From: Caulobacter sp. RHG1
GTDB lineage: Bacteria > Pseudomonadota > Alphaproteobacteria > Caulobacterales > Caulobacteraceae
Reading direction: 5' to 3'
Assembly (NCBI RefSeq): GCF_013181195.1
Contig: NZ_SMZP01000001.1
Coordinates: forward strand, 558,001-622,000
DNA: 64,000 nucleotides
In this document: positions 58,953 through 64,000 of the stretch, in pieces
Layout: each line of letters starts with the position of its first letter
Position numbering within the stretch: position 1 is the first letter of the stretch
Program-made: the position numbers and the translations under genes
Notes under the pieces: model-generated
Databases searched by the model: none
What the model saw: only the letters and a program-made list of their open reading frames with translations
Told to the model about the DNA's origin: nothing

Positions 58953-58978
58953 GGACGAGGCGGCGAGCCGCCTCGTCC
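58953..58978 (-). repeat. Perfect hairpin just after the rsaA stop
   Basis: GGACGAGGCGG/CCGCCTCGTCC is a perfect 11-bp stem with a 4-nt loop, 15 nt after the rsaA stop. It lies before the true terminator, so it could stabilise the 3' end of the abundant rsaA mRNA. Confidence 0.65.
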
Positions 58979-58992
58979 TCTTCCGAAGAAGA

Positions 58993-61900
58993 TTAGGCCA
59001 GGACCAGCGTCTGCGACGTGGCGCTGAACGAAGCCGTCGACAGGTCGACCGGACCAGCCAGCTTCACGATGATGTCCGTACCGTTGACGAACGCCGACGC
59101 GTTGTTCGAGATGTTCTCGACCACGTAGGTGTCGCCGCCGAACTGGAACCAGGTGATGGCGCCGGTGTCCGTGCTCGCGATCGCCAGGTTGGCGAAGTCT
59201 TGGAACACGGCGGTGCCGCCCAGGGCCAGCTTGGCCGAGGTGAAGGACTCAGGGCCCGCGCTGTCGACGAACTTGATGATGTCGCCAGCAGTGCCGTCCG
59301 TGATGGTGGCGTAGCTGTTGACGTTCGCCGCGGCGCCCAGGATCTGGAACGTGTCAGCGCCAGCGCCACCGGTCAGGGTGACGAGGTTGGCGCCCGCGCC
59401 GACCTTCAGGACGTCCGCACCAGCGCCGCCGATCAGGACGTCGTTGGAGTGCAGAGCCGTCAGGGTGTCAGCGCCCGAACCACCGGTGATGGTGGCGGCA
59501 GCGCCGGCCGTAGCCAGGGTGGTCGCGGTCACGCCACCGGTGTTGGCCGAGGCGTCGATCGAGGTCAGGGCGTCGCTGTTGTGCGTCAGGACAACCTTGG
59601 CGTTGCCGCCGATGGTCACCGTCTTCAGAGCAGCATCGGCCAGGCTGACCGTGTGGGTGTTGATCGTCGTCGGGGTCGAGTCCGTCGCCGTGATGGCGAT
59701 GGTTTCGACGCCAGCGGCGGTCACGGTGCCGAAGTTGATGTTGCCACCGTTCTTCGTGATCAGGTTCAGGACGTCCGAGGTACCCGTGGCGTCAACCAGA
59801 GCGACCGACGTGTTGGCGGCCGCACCCGTGAGTTCCAGCGTGCCACCAGCAACGAAGTTGGTCAGAGCCAGAGTGCCAGCAGGCGTGCCAGCCGCGATGG
59901 CCGTAGCAGCAACGGTGCTCGAGTCGGCCGTCGCGCCACCGTTCGTGGCCGTGGTGCCGGTGATGGTGAACGCGGTCGGCGAGGTCAGCGTGATAACGCC
60001 GCCAGCAACCGAAGACGTAACACCGATACCGGCCAGCGTGATTTGGTTGGCCAGTTGGGTAGCAACGTCGTTCGCGGTGTCCGTACCGTTGGTGGTGTAG
60101 GTCACCGTGGTGGTGCCGATCGTGAAGGCGAAGGTATCGCCCGCTTCAACCGTACCGCGGGTGATCGTGACCGTGCTGCTCTGGTTTTGAGCGAAGCCAC
60201 CAGCCGAAACGACGTAGTTGATGTCGTTCAGGTTGGCGATGTCCACGGTGTTCGTGGTGTTCGAGGCCAGAGCGCGGACGCCGAGCTTTTCGAAGCCGTT
60301 GAACTTGGCTTCGAAAGCGTTCGAGGCCGACAGGGTGGCAGCGTCAGCAGCAGCCACTTCCAGGGTGTCGATGCCGTCGCCGCCCGACAGGACGCCGGTC
60401 ACGCTCGTGGTGCCCGTGGCCAGCTTCAGGACGTCGTCGCCGGCGCCCAGGGTCACGTTCTTGGTCACGGTCGTGCTCGACAGGGTGACCGTGTCCTTAC
60501 CAGCGCCACCAGCATACGTCGCGGTCGCGGCGTTGATGGTGAAGGTGTTCGAACCGGTGGTGCCCGTGGTGTCAACCGAGGTCACGTTGGCGCCCGAGGC
60601 GTTCAGCGAAACGCCAGCCGAACCGGTGACGACGACGGTCTTCAGAGCGCCCAGCGAGGTGGTGCCGAAGTCGACAGTCTTGTCGCCCGAGACGGTCAGA
60701 GCGGTGACGCCGCCCGCGGCCAGGGTGGTGTACGAGTTAGCGCCCGAAGCGGCCACGTTCAGCGTGGTGTAGCTCGCGCCCAGGTCCACGGTCGAGAAGA
60801 CCTTGGCGCCAGCGGCGTTCACATAACCGACGTTGTTCAGGCCCAGAGCCAGCGACGTAGCGGTGCTCGTCACGGTCAGGGTGCTGTTGTGGCTGTCCTT
60901 CAGGTTCAGCGTCTTCAGCGCGTTCGACTCGATCGTCGAGCCCGTGCCGCCGTAACCGGCCAGCGAAACCGTGGCGACCTTGTCGGTCGTGGCGTGGCTG
61001 TCGATGTACACTTCACCGCCGATGATACCGGCAACGCCGGTAACCGCGTCAACGAAGGTCACGCCGTCGGTGACTTCGACAACGGTCGGCAGGGTGGTCG
61101 CCGTACCGGTCGGGGTCAGCAGGCCCTGGCTGCCCGAAACGGCCGTACCCGTGTAGGTGACGGTGCTGGTCGTGCCCGTGGTGGTCACGGCGCCGGTCGA
61201 ACCGGCCTGGCCGTTGAACGCGCCAGTGTAGGTGCCCAGCGAGTTCGAAGCCGAACCTTGGACGCCGCCGTTCTTCACGTTGGCGAAGGCCGACGCGACT
61301 TGAGCAGCCGTCAGGTTCACAGCAGCCGTGAAGGTCAGGCCGTTGATGGTCACGGTCTGGCCGGCCGTGATGGCCGCGAACGTGATGGTCTGCACTTCTT
61401 GAGCGCCAGCAGCGGCGACAGCGTTAACCGCATCGACCGGGGCCGACTGGTTCACGGTGACCGACGTGTTGCTGTCGTAAGCGTGAATGTCGATGTTGGC
61501 TTGAGTGATCTCGTTGCCGACGTTGGTCGCGGTAGCGGCCGCAGCGGTCGAGGTCGTCGCCGTCGCGTTCACGACGACGGTGGTGCCACCGCGCACGGTC
61601 ACGTCGGCAGTCGTCTGACCGGTAGCGTTGTAGGCCACGCCGGTGGTGTTGATCACCACAGCGCCCGTCGGACGATCACCGGTGTCACCGACCGAGATCG
61701 AGCCGTTCGTCGCCTTCGTCGCCGTCACCGAAATGTCGGTGCCGCCGCTGACGTCGATCGAGCCGTTGCCGAGGTTGGCGTCGGTCACGGTGACAGCGCC
61801 GGTCGAGGCTTCGTTAGCGCCGATGGTGATGTTGTTGTTGGTGGTCGAGTCGGCCACCGTGACGGTCGAGCCGCCATCAACTTGGATCGAGCCGGTCGCG

Positions 61901-63003
61901 TTGGTAACCGAAACGGCCGTGGTGCCAGCAGCGTCAACGTCAACGTTCACAGCTTGCTTCACGTTCAGGGCGGTGACGTCAGCATAAGCCGACGAGTCAA
62001 AGCCGATGTCCTGAGCGCCGCGGAGGTTGATCGTTTCGATGCTGGTGATGGTCACCGAAGCCAGATCAGCGGTGGTCAGGTTCTGAAGAGCGTTGATCGT
62101 CAGCGAGTCATTGCCGCCGGCGCCGCCGATGGTGTCGAGCGCGTTGATGGTCGTCTTGTTGCCAGCGGCAACGCCGTCCCAAACGCCCGTGTAGCTGTCG
62201 TTGCCCGACGTGCCCGTCAGGGTGTCGATGTCAGCGGTCAGGTTCTTGGTTTCGCCCGTGCTGCCGGTCGGCGGATAGGCGACGATCAGGTTGATGCCGG
62301 CGTCGGTGTTGCCGGTCAGGGCGCCGTCGTCGCTGTAGTCCTTGATCGCGGCGTTGATGGCCTCGGCGTAACCGCCCAGGCTGTTCGAAACGGCGATGTT
62401 CAGGATCTGGCCGATCAGAGCAGCCTTGACGGCCAGATCGACTTGAGCGGTCGTGAAGGTCGGGTTGTTGGCGCGCACGAAGCCGGTCAGGGCCGTGATG
62501 TTGGACTGGCGCGACAGCCAGGCGACGGCGGCGTCAACGTCAACGCCAGCAGCTTGAGCGACGCTGTTGCCGATGATCTTGTTGTAGGCCGTCGAAACGG
62601 TTTGAGCGATCGTGACGCTGCCGTAGTCGGTGGCGAACTGGGCGGCCGAGCTGCTGCCCAGAGCCAGGTTGATCGAGAAGTTGATGAAGCGGCTTTCCTG
62701 GTTGAACGAGGCGTACAGGCCGCCCGTGTCGTTCAGGTCATTCGTGTTCGTCGACGAATTCAGGAAATAGGTCAGGCCAGCCGCCGACGGGGCCGAGCCC
62801 GTGAAGAACTGGTAGGTGGCCAGAACGACAGCGGTCGTGTCGCTGTTCAGGGCCAGGGTCTTCGACAGGGCGCCGTCCGGCGTGTCCTTGCCGAGTTCGA
62901 CCTGTTGAGCATACGAACCGATCGCCAGCTTGCTGGCGGCATCGGCTTCAACGCCACCGTTGGCGTTCTTATAGGCTGCGAGCAGCGTGTCTACATAAGC
63001 CAT
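58993..63003 (-). CDS. rsaA: S-layer protein RsaA (RTX-type)
   Basis: The roughly 1336-aa protein begins MAYVDTLLAAYKNANGGVEA. Residues 1 to about 250 resemble the RsaA LPS-binding domain (QESRFINFSINLALG, AVAWLSRQSNITALTGFVRA). A long Ser/Thr/Ala/Val-rich beta region follows. Glycine-rich calcium-binding RTX nonapeptides lie near 851-881 (GGDGIDTLE) and 1168-1223 (GGSGADTLT, GGAGADVLK). The C-terminus (WFQFGGDTYVVENI) matches the RsaA secretion signal. C. crescentus RsaA is 1026 aa, so this one is about 310 aa longer. ATG at 63003 follows GGGAG. Confidence 0.96.
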   Translation of the reverse strand: MAYVDTLLAAYKNANGGVEADAASKLAIGSYAQQVELGKDTPDGALSKTLALNSDTTAVVLATYQFFTGSAPSAAGLTYFLNSSTNTNDLNDTGGLYASFNQESRFINFSINLALGSSSAAQFATDYGSVTIAQTVSTAYNKIIGNSVAQAAGVDVDAAVAWLSRQSNITALTGFVRANNPTFTTAQVDLAVKAALIGQILNIAVSNSLGGYAEAINAAIKDYSDDGALTGNTDAGINLIVAYPPTGSTGETKNLTADIDTLTGTSGNDSYTGVWDGVAAGNKTTINALDTIGGAGGNDSLTINALQNLTTADLASVTITSIETINLRGAQDIGFDSSAYADVTALNVKQAVNVDVDAAGTTAVSVTNATGSIQVDGGSTVTVADSTTNNNITIGANEASTGAVTVTDANLGNGSIDVSGGTDISVTATKATNGSISVGDTGDRPTGAVVINTTGVAYNATGQTTADVTVRGGTTVVVNATATTSTAAAATATNVGNEITQANIDIHAYDSNTSVTVNQSAPVDAVNAVAAAGAQEVQTITFAAITAGQTVTINGLTFTAAVNLTAAQVASAFANVKNGGVQGSASNSLGTYTGAFNGQAGSTGAVTTTGTTSTVTYTGTAVSGSQGLLTPTGTATTLPTVVEVTDGVTFVDAVTGVAGIIGGEVYIDSHATTDKVATVSLAGYGGTGSTIESNALKTLNLKDSHNSTLTVTSTATSLALGLNNVGYVNAAGAKVFSTVDLGASYTTLNVAASGANSYTTLAAGGVTALTVSGDKTVDFGTTSLGALKTVVVTGSAGVSLNASGANVTSVDTTGTTGSNTFTINAATATYAGGAGKDTVTLSSTTVTKNVTLGAGDDVLKLATGTTSVTGVLSGGDGIDTLEVAAADAATLSASNAFEAKFNGFEKLGVRALASNTTNTVDIANLNDINYVVSAGGFAQNQSSTVTITRGTVEAGDTFAFTIGTTTVTYTTNGTDTANDVATQLANQITLAGIGVTSSVAGGVITLTSPTAFTITGTTATNGGATADSSTVAATAIAAGTPAGTLALTNFVAGGTLELTGAAANTSVALVDATGTSDVLNLITKNGGNINFGTVTAAGVETIAITATDSTPTTINTHTVSLADAALKTVTIGGNAKVVLTHNSDALTSIDASANTGGVTATTLATAGAAATITGGSGADTLTALHSNDVLIGGAGADVLKVGAGANLVTLTGGAGADTFQILGAAANVNSYATITDGTAGDIIKFVDSAGPESFTSAKLALGGTAVFQDFANLAIASTDTGAITWFQFGGDTYVVENISNNASAFVNGTDIIVKLAGPVDLSTASFSATSQTLVLA

Positions 63004-63070
63004 CTGGCTCTGTCTCCCAAAGTAATCCCACACCCCCTGCGGCCAAACGGCGCGCATGGGAGCAGCGACG

Positions 63071-63099
63071 GCTATAGAGCAAACGTCATACGTCGACAA
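63071..63099 (-). promoter_or_regulatory. rsaA promoter
   Basis: On the minus strand TTGTCG (63094-63099), a 17-nt spacer and TATAGC (63071-63076) lie 68 nt before the rsaA start. The surrounding sequence, including the purine-rich leader, is as I recall it for C. crescentus rsaA, a strong housekeeping promoter. Confidence 0.8.
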
Positions 63100-63112
63100 T
63101 AGCCGAATTCGA

Positions 63113-63143
63113 GCTGTACAGCATTTTTCATACCGGTACAGCA
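63113..63143. promoter_or_regulatory. Two direct GTACAGCA repeats upstream of rsaA
   Basis: GTACAGCA occurs at 63116-63123 and 63136-63143, exactly 20 bp apart (about two helical turns). The first is part of the 10-bp palindrome GCTGTACAGC (63113-63122). They lie just upstream of the rsaA -35 and between rsaA and the divergent XRE gene, so they may be operator half-sites. Confidence 0.5.
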
Positions 63144-63162
63144 AATTCCTATGTCGCGATCC

Positions 63163-63191
63163 TTGTACCCCCTCGCCTGGCAGGGTATATA
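63163..63191 (+). promoter_or_regulatory. Promoter of the XRE regulator gene
   Basis: TTGTAC (63163-63168), a 17-nt spacer and TATATA (63186-63191) fit a sigma-70-type promoter about 78 nt before the XRE gene start. Confidence 0.5.
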
Positions 63192-63268
63192 TAATGAGAA
63201 ATCATGCGTCGGTTCAGGCGAGCGCGCGGTCGCGCTCCCCGCTTCTGACGAGTGCGAGGGCTTTGATT

Positions 63269-63592
63269 ATGTACGGCAATCCACAACGCCGCAGCGCTAC
63301 GGAGGTTCAAGACCTCCGCCGCGAGGGCGGCCGATGGCTCAAGGAGCAGCGTGAGGCCACCGGCCTGTCGCAGCGTCAGCTCGCCGCCAAGGTCGGCGCC
63401 GACTACTACACCTTCATCTCGCAGCTGGAGACCGGTCGCGGCCGCATCCCGCCCGACCGCTATCGCGACTGGGCGCGGGCGCTGGAGGTCTCGGAGAAGA
63501 TCTTCGTGCGCGAGCTGATGCGCTTCTATGATCCGATCACCTACGAGATCCTCTTTGGCGAGGTTCTGGTCAGCGAAGAACAGATCGGCTAG
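63269..63592 (+). CDS. XRE family transcriptional regulator
   Basis: The 107-aa protein has an N-terminal HTH_XRE (LKEQREATGLSQRQLAAKVG, then FISQLETGRGRIPPDRYRDW) and a short helical C-terminus. It may control itself or the divergent rsaA. ATG at 63269 has GAGGG nine nt upstream; the frame opens further but over non-conserved sequence. It lies 265 nt from rsaA in the opposite direction. The target is unproven. Confidence 0.85.
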   Translation: MYGNPQRRSATEVQDLRREGGRWLKEQREATGLSQRQLAAKVGADYYTFISQLETGRGRIPPDRYRDWARALEVSEKIFVRELMRFYDPITYEILFGEVLVSEEQIG

Positions 63593-63667
63593 ATTGCTCC
63601 GTCGGCTGGGGGCCGGCGACCTTATATATAGACTCGTTGCAACAGGCGTGGGGGAAGCTACCGCCGC

Positions 63668-64000
63668 ATGGCCGCTCAGGTCCTTTCGTTCTTTCAGCGC
63701 TCGCCGCGGCTGACGCCGCACGCGACCCCGCGCCCCGCCGACTGGAGCCAGCAGGAGCTGGCCGAGTTCTATCGGGTCGAGGGCGCTCTGATCCGCGCCG
63801 GCATCAGTGTCGGCACCGATCGCGGGATGAGCGACGAGAACGAGCCGTGGTTCTGCTTCTACCGCCAGGACGATGGCGAGGTGGTGATCCACTTCGCGCG
63901 CATCGACGGCGAGTACATCATCGCCGGCGCCGCCTATGAAGAGATCGCGCGCGGTTTCGATTTCACGGCCCTGGTGCGCAACATGGTGGCGCGTCACCCG
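63668..64000 (+). CDS. Unknown protein, N-terminal part (runs off the right edge)
   Basis: The first 111 codons are present, from ATG 63668. The sequence (DWSQQELAEFYRVEGALIRA, then GMSDENEPWFCFYRQDDGEV, then HFARIDGEYIIAGAAYEEIA) looks like a soluble N-terminal module of a larger protein, with no signal peptide. A TTATATATAG element lies about 45 nt upstream. It is downstream of the XRE gene on the same strand. I do not recognise it. Confidence 0.7.
   Translation, partial: MAAQVLSFFQRSPRLTPHATPRPADWSQQELAEFYRVEGALIRAGISVGTDRGMSDENEPWFCFYRQDDGEVVIHFARIDGEYIIAGAAYEEIARGFDFTALVRNMVARHP

Noticed and set aside
59200-63102. A 1300-codon open frame on the plus strand opposite rsaA
   Set aside because: It is the complement of rsaA, created by strongly biased codons in a highly expressed gene. 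The product is Arg/Gly-rich with no known motif, and rsaA itself has clear homology.

Overview
The window is a chromosomal segment of a Caulobacter-type alphaproteobacterium. It has high GC content and strong GC3 bias, which leaves long open frames opposite many real genes. The diagnostic feature is the block at 49-63 kb. It holds an RsaA-like S-layer protein, its type I secretion system (RsaD, RsaE, RsaF), and between them the N-acetylperosamine O-antigen genes lpsA(gmd)-lpsB-lpsC-lpsD-lpsE, the arrangement known from Caulobacter crescentus. The encoded S-layer protein (about 1336 aa) is much longer than the 1026-aa C. crescentus protein, so this is probably a different Caulobacter species. 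I cannot name it.

Layout. 0-5.5 kb: histidine utilisation (hut) cluster, with hutF leaving the left edge, divergent from a tightly coupled hutI-hutH-hutG-hutU operon. A palindromic HutC-like operator lies between them. 5.6-6.4 kb: a lone SDR. 6.4-11.2 kb: leftward run of a DUF885 peptidase-like protein, kdgK and an unknown protein, then a lone DnaA-domain-IV protein coupled to a DUF6456 protein. 11.3-11.5 kb: two identical tRNA-Gly(GCC) genes. 11.6-16.3 kb: epimerase-like protein, ABHD10-like hydrolase, a GT4 plus GT9 glycosyltransferase pair, and a YitT membrane protein. 16.4-25.1 kb: translation genes infC (AUU start), rpmI, rplT, pheS and pheT, with an MFS transporter and an S9 peptidase between infC and rpmI, and an unknown gene translationally coupled between pheS and pheT. 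25.1-30 kb: a repeat-containing spacer, two small tandem ACT-like proteins, a periplasmic MsrA and two DUF4139 paralogues. 30-32.6 kb: eipA (DUF1134) divergent from lepA, sharing a perfect CtrA box. 32.7-38.4 kb: a GAF-PAS4-kinase-REC-Hpt hybrid sensor with a single-domain response regulator, and several unknowns. 38.4-45.5 kb: GST, two peptidoglycan enzymes (VanY-type and L,D-transpeptidase), an esterase, secreted CVNH/beta-gamma-crystallin proteins, an entericidin-like lipopeptide, and small membrane proteins (DUF983, DUF3309, DUF599). 45.5-46.1 kb: a lower-GC gap. 46.1-49 kb: a methyltransferase and a GT4 enzyme, divergent. 49-63 kb: the S-layer and O-antigen block. 63-64 kb: an XRE regulator and a partial unknown gene.

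Functionally, the hut genes degrade histidine to glutamate by the formimidoylglutamate deiminase route (hutF plus hutG). The S-layer block makes, exports (RsaF-RsaE-RsaD) and anchors RsaA on N-acetylperosamine LPS. No CRISPR array, prophage, insertion sequence or classical defence system was seen. The least-described items are the DnaA-IV/DUF6456 pair, the gene between pheS and pheT, the ACT-like tandem pair, and the paired half-sites upstream of rsaA.
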